From a virus, in the IMG/VR virus record IMGVR_UViG_3300043639_000125, positions 1 to 20,785 of that record: a stretch of DNA of 20,785 nt; one strand, given 5' to 3'. A program made the position numbers and the translations under genes. The stretch's first letter is position 1; each line of letters starts with the position of its first letter. The notes beneath the pieces were generated by a model. The model saw only the letters and a list, made by a program, of their open reading frames with translations, did not search any database and was not told where the DNA came from. Below are positions 1 to 5,460 of this stretch, piece by piece.

Positions 1-244
1 GGGAGCGGTCGAAACCGTCCACCAGGACGGGTTTCAACGGGCCGAGGGGTTTGATCTCGGTCATGCCGTCCTCGGTGCCGGGCAGCATCCCGATGCCGGC
101 GAGCGGCACCGTGCCGACGCCCGCCGTGCTGCCGGGCGGCATGATGCTGCCGCGGTTCATGTTGGGAACAGCGTCGGGGCCGATCCCCGGTGTGCGCCGC
201 ATCGGCGCCGGGGGTGGTGTGGTGGTCGAGGTTCCGCTGGCCAT
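1..244 (-). CDS. Pro/Gly-rich phage structural-operon protein, N-terminal part only
   Basis: The reading frame is open from an ATG at 242-244 to the left edge, giving 81 residues without a stop; the C-terminus is outside the window. It starts one base after the stop of the upstream 102-residue gene, so it belongs to the head operon. The first 65 residues are low-complexity, rich in Pro, Gly, Thr and Met, including a run TSTTTPPPAPMRRTPGIG. No domain is recognisable in this portion. The position downstream of the capsid gene suggests a head-completion or connector protein, or a disordered virion linker, but this is inference from gene order only. Confidence 0.6.
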   Translation of the reverse strand, partial: MASGTSTTTPPPAPMRRTPGIGPDAVPNMNRGSIMPPGSTAGVGTVPLAGIGMLPGTEDGMTEIKPLGPLKPVLVDGFDRS

Positions 245-245
245 T

Positions 246-554
246 TCAGAGGGTGCTCCGATCATCGGTTCGGAAGACGCTGTTGTCTGGATCATTGAGC
301 CAGTTGTTCAGGGCCTTCTCGTCGTTGGTAATCCCCAGTTTCTTCAGGCGGTTCCAAACCACCAGCGGGATGCGGGCGACGTGGACGGTATCGCGTCTGA
401 CGTGGGGGTCGAAGTTCGCGGCGATCGTTTTGGCGCTCTCGGTGATCGCTTTGGTATCCTGGGAGTGGACGAACAACAGCCCGCCGTCCTCCCGCTCCAC
501 CTCGGTGTGGCGGAGCGTGACAGGATCAAAGCTCTCGTAGAGAAGGGCGCTCAT
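246..554 (-). CDS. Conserved-looking phage protein downstream of the capsid gene (102 aa), function unknown
   Basis: This encodes a 102-residue soluble, charged protein whose start codon overlaps the capsid-gene stop by one base (TAATG), so it is probably translated by re-initiation; no clear Shine-Dalgarno sequence precedes it. Visible features are a hydrophilic N-terminal half with VEREDGGLLFVHSQDTKAI and a helical C-terminal half with IPLVVWNRLKKLGITNDEKA. I do not recognise the family. Small proteins directly after the major capsid gene are often head-tail connectors or decoration proteins, and that is the likeliest role here on position alone. Frame continuity and the tight overlaps on both sides make the gene itself convincing. 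Confidence 0.72.
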   Translation of the reverse strand: MSALLYESFDPVTLRHTEVEREDGGLLFVHSQDTKAITESAKTIAANFDPHVRRDTVHVARIPLVVWNRLKKLGITNDEKALNNWLNDPDNSVFRTDDRSTL

Positions 555-1537
555 TACTGGTTGAGGTCCGCGATCCAGGCATGCGCTTTTGGCGCGGTCG
601 GACGGAGAGATCCCTCGAACAATACCGCGCCCTGTGTGTTATCGCCCGTCTTGGCGAAGTCCAGTTCGATTACGTCACGACCCGGCAGCGGCGCCAGTTC
701 GACATAGTCGGTGGAGACCAGCAGGATCTGGTTGGCGGGGCAGAAACGATCAGGCGCCAACTGGATCGTTCCGAAGTTCGTCCGGTAGACATCGACCGCG
801 CCCATGATGGTCACTTCTTGCGACGACGTGACGTTCTGGATGTTCTGCGCGACGACGGCGTTGCCCGTGCCTCCTTGCGACAGCGTGGCGAAATACGCCT
901 TGATGTTGCCCGACATGATGCCGAGCGTCGGCTTGCCGCCGGCCTGCCACGCCTGCTGCACGGCGGCGTCGAGCATCGCCAGCGTGAGGTCGCGCTTGGT
1001 GCCCGGCGTGCCCGCGTTGGACCCATCGCCGACCGGCATGACGCCCGCGCCGGTGCCTCTGGAGCCATTGGCGCAGTAGCAAGGCAGACCGCTCATGTGG
1101 CGCGGGTCGGTGATGGTGCGGACCAGCGGCGACGTGATGGCGAACTCCAGGTCGCGCTTCACTTCCATCCCGCGCAGGATCAGCTGCCTGTCATATTCGT
1201 CCTCGCCGCCGACCATATCGACCGAGCGCAGCGTGTTGGACACGCCCACCGTGCGGACGAGGATTTGCGCCACGTTGTTCATACGGACGGGTTTCGTCAC
1301 CGCCTGCATGGAAGCGGTAAAACCCTCGGGCTGGGCGTTATCGGCGACAACCCCAAGCTCCTGGACGACCCACTCGGTCAAAATTTGTTTCGCTTCCACA
1401 CTGGGAATCGCCGAGACAAGCGGTGTCTCGTCGGGATCGATCTGGAAGATCACGTCGCGAAGATCTTCCTTCACCCCAATCGCGGCCGGCTCTAAATACG
1501 TGTTCGCCGGGGCCGCGCCCATTGATCCAAGGGCCAT
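554..1537 (-). CDS. Major capsid protein, SU10/DUF5309-like HK97 fold
   Basis: This is the main shell protein of the head, 327 residues from the chosen start. The N-terminal block, with NTYLEPAAIGVKEDLRD followed by a hydrophobic stretch and DPDETPLVSAIPS, matches what I know of the SU10_MCP (DUF5309) family, which reads roughly N-T-Y, A-V-G, REDLSD, P-T-D-T-P-F. The C-terminal half holds the expected mix of beta strands, for example TIQLAPDRFCPANQILLVST. The frame could extend 12 codons further, to an ATG at 1571-1573. I prefer the ATG at 1535-1537 because it gives the MALG start typical of the family and has GGAGA eight bases upstream. It is preceded by a 231-bp leader with repeated hairpins and lies downstream of the scaffold gene, a standard order for head operons. 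Confidence 0.9.
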   Translation of the reverse strand: MALGSMGAAPANTYLEPAAIGVKEDLRDVIFQIDPDETPLVSAIPSVEAKQILTEWVVQELGVVADNAQPEGFTASMQAVTKPVRMNNVAQILVRTVGVSNTLRSVDMVGGEDEYDRQLILRGMEVKRDLEFAITSPLVRTITDPRHMSGLPCYCANGSRGTGAGVMPVGDGSNAGTPGTKRDLTLAMLDAAVQQAWQAGGKPTLGIMSGNIKAYFATLSQGGTGNAVVAQNIQNVTSSQEVTIMGAVDVYRTNFGTIQLAPDRFCPANQILLVSTDYVELAPLPGRDVIELDFAKTGDNTQGAVLFEGSLRPTAPKAHAWIADLNQ

Positions 1538-1768
1538 GTCGCATGTCTCCAACGCTGGCGCGGCGCTCCGCATGTCTTTCCATGGGGAGCCGCTCGCGCG
1601 GTGAAACCGATGATGGGATTGGTTTCGCGTTGGTCTCGATCGGGCTTATGCGCGGTTGGTGCGGAGCACTCCACGCGGCGCGACTGGCCTCTGGCGACGG
1701 CACGGCCCGCCGGGTGGTTGGTGCCTAAGGGCACTCCACGGGGCGACGGCGGATTATTGAGACGGTTT
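1538..1768 (-). promoter_or_regulatory. Long untranslated leader upstream of the capsid gene
   Basis: This 231-bp stretch is the only long gap in the left-arm head operon, where neighbours otherwise overlap or nearly touch. It contains two imperfect copies of a hairpin element (1654-1745), a perfect 6-bp inverted repeat GAAACC/GGTTTC at 1603-1608 and 1621-1626, and GGAGA before the capsid start. I find no convincing sigma70 promoter and no U-tract terminator in it. It could set the high expression of the capsid gene through RNA structure, mRNA stability or processing, or house a phage-specific late promoter that I cannot recognise. Confidence 0.5.
1654..1745. repeat. Two imperfect direct copies of a small hairpin element in the capsid leader
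   Basis: Copy A is 1654-1680 and copy B is 1716-1745. Both begin GGTTGGTGC and both contain GCACTCCACG followed by GGCG. Between these blocks copy A has GGA and copy B has CTAAGG, and in each case GTGC pairs with GCAC: the A stem is 1659-1662 with 1666-1669, and the B stem is 1721-1725 with 1730-1734 and a TAAG loop. The loops differ while the stems are kept, which suggests the structure matters. Confidence 0.7.
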
Positions 1769-1948
1769 TTACGGGTTGTCCAGTATTCGTTCAATTTCAG
1801 CGATCAACGCATCCAACCCGTCATGGGCCAGGGTGAGCGCCACACGATCGGCATCGTCGATCTTGTCGTAATCACCCAGGCATAACTGAAGCATGATAAG
1901 GCCCTCCCTGACGTGGCTGGCCTCACGCTCCAGGTCTTCTCGCGTCAC
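1769..1948 (-). CDS. Small acidic helical protein between scaffold and capsid (59 aa)
   Basis: A GTG start at 1946-1948 overlaps the scaffold stop as GTGA, and the frame runs 59 codons to a TAA at 1769-1771. The product is rich in Asp, Glu and Leu (for example LIMLQLCLGDYDKIDDAD and HDGLDALIAEIERIL) and is probably two or three helices. The frame is open further upstream, but that part overlaps the scaffold gene and is arginine-rich, as expected of a shadow frame. Coupling to the scaffold and its place just before the capsid gene suggest an assembly accessory role. I do not recognise a family. Confidence 0.62.
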   Translation of the reverse strand: MTREDLEREASHVREGLIMLQLCLGDYDKIDDADRVALTLAHDGLDALIAEIERILDNP

Positions 1949-3066
1949 CGCGCGTTCCCGTTCATCGCCGCCCGGCGCGCCGCGATCAGGGCCGCGCCGC
2001 CGCGGATATCGGGGCGGGCATGGAACGCCTCGGTGGCGGCGGCGACGCGCTCCGAGGGCGCGGGCGGCGGGGCCACACCCCGCGCGGGGACAGAGGATGA
2101 CGGTGGCGCGGAGGTTTTCGCGCCCTCCACCCAGCGATCGAACATCGCCGCCTTCATCATGGTCTTGAGATGATGCGGACTGGAGAGACCGCGTAGTTCG
2201 TCCCGGCTGAAACCACCCTTGGACGTGGCCCATTCGACGATCTGTTGCTGCGCCTCCAGCCGCTGTTGGGGGTCGGCCCAGAACGGCAGTTCCTTCGCCA
2301 GTTGCTCATTGGCGACGGCGACCTGCTGCTCCAGCGCCCGCTGCTGGGCCTGACCCTGGAGGTTATTGAGACTGAACAGGCGCTGCTGCTCGGCCAGGGC
2401 GTGCTCATACTGGGCGCGCTCGCGCAGATACTGCTGCTGATTGGTCTCGATCAGGGAGGGATCGGGCGGTTGGGGCGGATTCTGGACCATTTCCTGAAGG
2501 CGCATCAGTTCCGGCTGGATATGCGGCAGCACCTCGGCCAGCGCCCGCTGCTGGGCCTCCAGTTGTTGGCGCTGTTGCGCCAGTTCCTGGGTTTTCCGGG
2601 TGTAATCGGTGGATTTCAGCACCGCCTCGCGTAATTCGGCGCTCGTGTAGCGGCGGCCTTCGATTTCGAGGGCGTCGAGGGTGTTTTGGGGCGTTTCGGG
2701 GGTCTGAGGTGTGGATTCCTGGGATGGCGGGGCCGTCGGGGGCACGCCGAGGGCCTTTTCCATCGCGCTGAGAGGCGAAGGGGCCGGTGTTGGCGCGGTT
2801 TGGGGTGTTGGAGCAGGCGCTTTCGCCAGTTCCGCCGCCGGCGGACGCCTTTCGGGTGTTTGAGGGGCGGGGGGAGTGGGTGCTGTTTCGCGCCGCTGGC
2901 GCGACAGCAGGCGCGCCGCCTCCGAGACGGAGATCGGCGGTTTGTCGTTCGCCGGTGGCGATACGCCGGGGTCGGAAGCGGGGGCTGTTGGGGCAGCGTT
3001 GGGGGCCGGAGCGGGGGTGGCGGCCGGGGCAGAGGAGGGAGGCGGAGCAGATGTGGATTCAGACAT
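1945..3066 (-). CDS. Capsid scaffolding protein (373 aa)
   Basis: This internal scaffold is expected to guide capsid assembly and then leave the prohead. The first ~130 residues are low-complexity Pro/Ala/Thr-rich and probably disordered. Residues ~140-260 are rich in Gln, Leu and Ala with long predicted helices (for example KTQELAQQRQQLEAQQ), typical of scaffold coiled coils. The C-terminal ~100 residues are basic, with FDRWVEGAK and a final arginine-rich AARRAAMNGNAR, like the capsid-binding tails of known scaffolds. There is no recognisable catalytic motif. GGAAC lies about eight bases before the ATG. It sits two bases after the upstream gene and two small units before the capsid gene. The identification rests on composition and gene order, not on a sequence family. 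Confidence 0.72.
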   Translation of the reverse strand: MSESTSAPPPSSAPAATPAPAPNAAPTAPASDPGVSPPANDKPPISVSEAARLLSRQRRETAPTPPAPQTPERRPPAAELAKAPAPTPQTAPTPAPSPLSAMEKALGVPPTAPPSQESTPQTPETPQNTLDALEIEGRRYTSAELREAVLKSTDYTRKTQELAQQRQQLEAQQRALAEVLPHIQPELMRLQEMVQNPPQPPDPSLIETNQQQYLRERAQYEHALAEQQRLFSLNNLQGQAQQRALEQQVAVANEQLAKELPFWADPQQRLEAQQQIVEWATSKGGFSRDELRGLSSPHHLKTMMKAAMFDRWVEGAKTSAPPSSSVPARGVAPPPAPSERVAAATEAFHARPDIRGGAALIAARRAAMNGNAR

Positions 3067-3068
3067 GG

Positions 3069-3761
3069 TTATTGTTCCGTTGAGTATTTCTTTACCAGCG
3101 CCCGATAGGCATCCAGTAAAGGCTTGTTTCCGGGGATCGCCGTGAGCGCGTCATTCATCGCGCGAACCTTCATCAGATGATTATCCGCCCCCGGCCCCGC
3201 GCCATTCCACGCCTTGATCTTGTCCTCCGCTGTCGCGCCCGGCTTCGCCGCGAGAAACATGGCGGTCATCCTGGCCTGCATGGGTAACGACTGAACCCTC
3301 GTGGGGTCGTCGAAGGAACTAATTCGATAATCAGGATACCTCCTGATGTCCCCATACGGCGTTTGAACGGTCGTAAGGCCGATCCCCATCTTCCGGGCAT
3401 GATCCGCGTAAGGATCAGGTTGTCCGGCTTCGACCGACGGAGGGGCCACGATGCCGAAGTCTTCCGGGCGGTTTTCGACCAGTTGGTTCGGCATGAAGTA
3501 TTTCGCGAGTTGGGGCGGCAAAACCCCGGTCTTCACGGCACGCGCCTCGGCCTGGGCGAGCGCGTCCAGGGCTTCCACCGGATACCGTTCCGGCGCCCAG
3601 CCGCGCTTCACGTAATCATTGTTGGGGTAATAAGAATGAATCGCCGGGGGTTTATAGGCCGGGGGCGCGGGCAGAGGCGGAACCTGGTCGATCACGGCGC
3701 CCAGCAGGCCCGATGATGGCGTGGGCGTGTCCTGGTCATCGGGGAGCAGCAGAGAGGCCAT
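3069..3761 (-). CDS. Putative lysozyme-like virion protein (230 aa)
   Basis: This 230-residue protein has AGGAGG nine bases before its ATG, and the ATG overlaps the upstream stop as TGATG. Residues 1-60 are Pro-rich, starting MASLL. Residues ~62-105 form a helical segment ending VENRPEDFGI (Glu97). Residues 183-199, KAWNGAGPGADNHLMKV, resemble the W/Y-N-G-x-G ... KV motif at the end of lysozyme-like transglycosylase domains in some virion proteins. From this I infer a degraded or divergent peptidoglycan-cleaving domain used during genome entry; the evidence is only motif resemblance. It could equally be a structural internal protein. The neighbouring HExxH protein has the same MASLL start. 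Confidence 0.5.
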   Translation of the reverse strand: MASLLLPDDQDTPTPSSGLLGAVIDQVPPLPAPPAYKPPAIHSYYPNNDYVKRGWAPERYPVEALDALAQAEARAVKTGVLPPQLAKYFMPNQLVENRPEDFGIVAPPSVEAGQPDPYADHARKMGIGLTTVQTPYGDIRRYPDYRISSFDDPTRVQSLPMQARMTAMFLAAKPGATAEDKIKAWNGAGPGADNHLMKVRAMNDALTAIPGNKPLLDAYRALVKKYSTEQ

Positions 3762-4618
3762 CAGCGCGGTCCTCCTGGATGCAGAGATAAGAGATAGCGC
3801 GACGCGATGGCGTTCAGGTCTTCGAGTGCCTTCCGCTCCTCGGGGCCGTAAGGGTTGGTCCCTCGGGCCTGAGGGTCGTCTTTACTTCGACCGAACAACC
3901 AGAGCGCGCGGGCGCGCTCGAAATCAGCCGCTGGCCCGCGTCCGCGCTCGGGATCACCCATCGCCGACGCCATGATGTAGCGGGTGACGTATTCTTCGTC
4001 TTTTGGCAGTTTCGCCCAGAGTTCCGGCGGCACGACATTGGCCCGGCGCAGCTTCTCCAGGCCGCGATGGACTGATTCATGGACGAGATTGGAAGGGTAG
4101 GCGGCATTCGAGTATATGCTGTCGGTTTTGGGTGAATAAGAGCCGACGACGGAAGCATCGGGACCGCTTTCGGTATCAAGGTTCGTATTACGCGGCTGAT
4201 AGCCGAGAGCCGCCACGGGTGAGCGATTGATGGCGAGTTGCGCCGCCTCGTAGGCGTCCGCCGTGGTGGGCGTGCCCTGGGAAGGCCGTCCGAAGCGAGG
4301 GTCGGCCACGACCGCCGGGGACAGGCCCTCGACGGGAATGCCAAGCAGATTGGCCGCCCGGCCGCTGGTGTAAGCCTCGTTACCGGAGCCGTAAGAGGCG
4401 TCGTTTTGGCGGGCATTGGCGATGTCGGAGGTGTCGGGATAACGCGCCATGGGCGGAGCCAGAGTGGTCTCCGTGGCGGGCGCGCCGCCGATGCCCAGCA
4501 GGCCCGCGATACTCGAAAGCCAGCCTCGGTTCCGCTCCTCGGTGTGATCGGTGACCGCCTGATACACCTGGCCGAGGGGGTTTGGCTGTTGCTCGGACAG
4601 ATCAAGCAGAGAGGCCAT
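3761..4618 (-). CDS. HExxH metallopeptidase-like protein in the head operon (285 aa)
   Basis: The product carries HESVH at residues 180-184 inside a helix-like stretch (SNLVHESVHRGLEKLRR), the zinc-binding and catalytic signature of zincin metallopeptidases. An acidic EEYVTRY segment at 208-214 is 24 or more residues downstream, where gluzincins place their third zinc ligand (Glu). Residues 1-60 are a hydrophobic, Gly/Pro-rich leader beginning MASLL; residues 60-175 are polar and probably linker. GGAG lies six to seven bases before the ATG. It may be a head-packaged peptidase, a maturation protease acting on scaffold or capsid, or an ejected protein that cleaves host wall or envelope peptides. 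A five-residue motif can occur by chance, so the enzymatic call is tentative, but the local helix pattern and downstream Glu raise it above noise. Confidence 0.6.
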   Translation of the reverse strand: MASLLDLSEQQPNPLGQVYQAVTDHTEERNRGWLSSIAGLLGIGGAPATETTLAPPMARYPDTSDIANARQNDASYGSGNEAYTSGRAANLLGIPVEGLSPAVVADPRFGRPSQGTPTTADAYEAAQLAINRSPVAALGYQPRNTNLDTESGPDASVVGSYSPKTDSIYSNAAYPSNLVHESVHRGLEKLRRANVVPPELWAKLPKDEEYVTRYIMASAMGDPERGRGPAADFERARALWLFGRSKDDPQARGTNPYGPEERKALEDLNAIASRYLLSLHPGGPR

Positions 4619-4621
4619 GGG

Positions 4622-4879
4622 TTACTCCATGCTCTGGGCGTGGGCGCTGATGGAGGCCTCAGCCTCGGGGGCCTCGGCGTCGGCCTGGAGTTCCTCCCAG
4701 ACCCGTTTGATCGCCAGGATCAACTGACGGGCGGCCTCGCGTTGGGTGGCGTCGTCGAGGAAGATCGCGTTCCGGGTCGCGTCCTCGGCGATGCGGTCGA
4801 GGAGAGCATTGAAGTGCGGATCGGCGATGAAGCGTTTCGCCGCCTCGCACTGGATGAGGCGTTCGGCGCTGAGTGTCAT
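4622..4879 (-). CDS. Small helical head-operon protein (85 aa)
   Basis: This 85-residue protein is almost entirely predicted helix (for example ERLIQCEAAKRFIADPHF, then REAARQLILAIKRVWEELQ) with an Ala/Glu-rich tail. Its ATG overlaps the upstream stop as ATGA, and it ends three bases before the HExxH gene. It resembles, in pattern only, short alphaproteobacterial phage proteins near portal genes that read A-x-R-L-L-x-D-P-x-L and whose function is unknown. A role as assembly chaperone or regulator of the following HExxH protein is possible but unsupported. Confidence 0.65.
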   Translation of the reverse strand: MTLSAERLIQCEAAKRFIADPHFNALLDRIAEDATRNAIFLDDATQREAARQLILAIKRVWEELQADAEAPEAEASISAHAQSME

Positions 4880-5103
4880 CGGAAGCCCCCGACAACACGC
4901 TCGATGTCCCTGAACGTCCGCGAGCCAATACCGGGCATTTCACGCCAAAAACCGGCCCCCTTGGCTCTGACGGCGGTTTTGGTCAGGGCGGGAAGATCGT
5001 CGCGCATCCAGGCGAGCGCGATCACGATACACGACCGTTTCACCCGGAGATCATTGGTCCAGGGCGGTAGCTTCACGGCGAAGGAAGGTTGTTCTCGTTT
5101 CAT
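4876..5103 (-). CDS. Small basic protein with helix-hairpin-helix-like C-terminus (75 aa)
   Basis: The frame is open further upstream, but that part is Ser/Thr/Cys-rich and overlaps the membrane-peptide gene. The ATG at 5101-5103 gives a clean 75-residue product just after the upstream stop. The C-terminal MPGIGSRTFRDIERVV (residues 56-71) resembles an HhH DNA-binding hairpin, as in the RNA polymerase alpha C-terminal domain (PNLGRKSLNEI). The N-terminal half is basic (KLPPWTNDLRVKRS). It may bind DNA inside the head operon, perhaps in packaging. The start has no strong Shine-Dalgarno sequence. The stop overlaps the next start as ATGA. Confidence 0.6.
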   Translation of the reverse strand: MKREQPSFAVKLPPWTNDLRVKRSCIVIALAWMRDDLPALTKTAVRAKGAGFWREMPGIGSRTFRDIERVVGGFR

Positions 5104-5107
5104 CGCG

Positions 5108-5269
5108 TCAATAACCGCGCAGCAGGATGAACAACAGGATGACGAGGAGAATGGCCCCGATGCCGATACCGGGGCCGTAATACCCGCCGTAGTTGGAGTG
5201 CGCCCAGTAGCCGCCGCCAAGTCCTCCGAAGAGGAGAAGCAAGATGATGATGAGGAGGACGAGGTTCAT
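5108..5269 (-). CDS. Two-helix membrane peptide, DUF3309-like (53 aa)
   Basis: The ATG at 5267-5269 overlaps the preceding stop as ATGA and is preceded by GGAGG six bases upstream. The 53-residue product consists of an N-terminal hydrophobic segment (NLVLLIIILLLLFGGLGGG), a Tyr/Gly-rich turn (HSNYGGYYGPG) and a second hydrophobic segment to the C-terminus, ending LLRGY. This layout matches DUF3309, a short membrane-protein family common in alphaproteobacteria. It should insert as a helical hairpin in the inner membrane. Two-helix hairpins of this size also occur among holins and virion membrane-penetrating peptides, so a lysis or genome-entry role is possible. Its place inside the head operon, rather than by an endolysin, argues slightly against a plain holin. 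Confidence 0.68.
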   Translation of the reverse strand: MNLVLLIIILLLLFGGLGGGYWAHSNYGGYYGPGIGIGAILLVILLFILLRGY

Positions 5270-5460
5270 GGGTTGCCTCCGGGACAGCAGGCATTGTCGC
5301 ACAGCCATTCGTCTGTCCCGCTCGGGTTGTACATCGCTTCCCGGACGCCCAGATGGCAGCCGCAACCCGGGCATTTCGGCGTGTCCTGGTCCGGGTCGTC
5401 TCTGGCATCCCGTTGCCACCGCCGCACGGTCGGAAAGGCGCTCGTTGGGTTATTGGTCAT
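5266..5460 (-). CDS. Small zinc-ribbon-like protein (64 aa)
   Basis: This starts at the ATG at 5458-5460, overlapping the portal stop as ATGA, with GGGAGG six bases before the start. The 64 residues contain a Cys cluster CPGCGC (Cys30, 33, 35) and a second group CDNACC (Cys54, 58, 59), enough ligands for one structural zinc. The N-terminal 25 residues are polar and charged. A zinc-ribbon protein immediately after the portal is unusual in my experience; a structural or nucleic-acid-binding role is possible. The frame continues far upstream antiparallel to portal codons, but that part has no coding character. I do not recognise a named family. Confidence 0.65.
   Translation of the reverse strand: MTNNPTSAFPTVRRWQRDARDDPDQDTPKCPGCGCHLGVREAMYNPSGTDEWLCDNACCPGGNP

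Noticed and set aside
1538-1573. Longer capsid start at 1571-1573
   Set aside because: It adds 12 residues not typical of the family, and GGAGA sits correctly before the ATG at 1535-1537.
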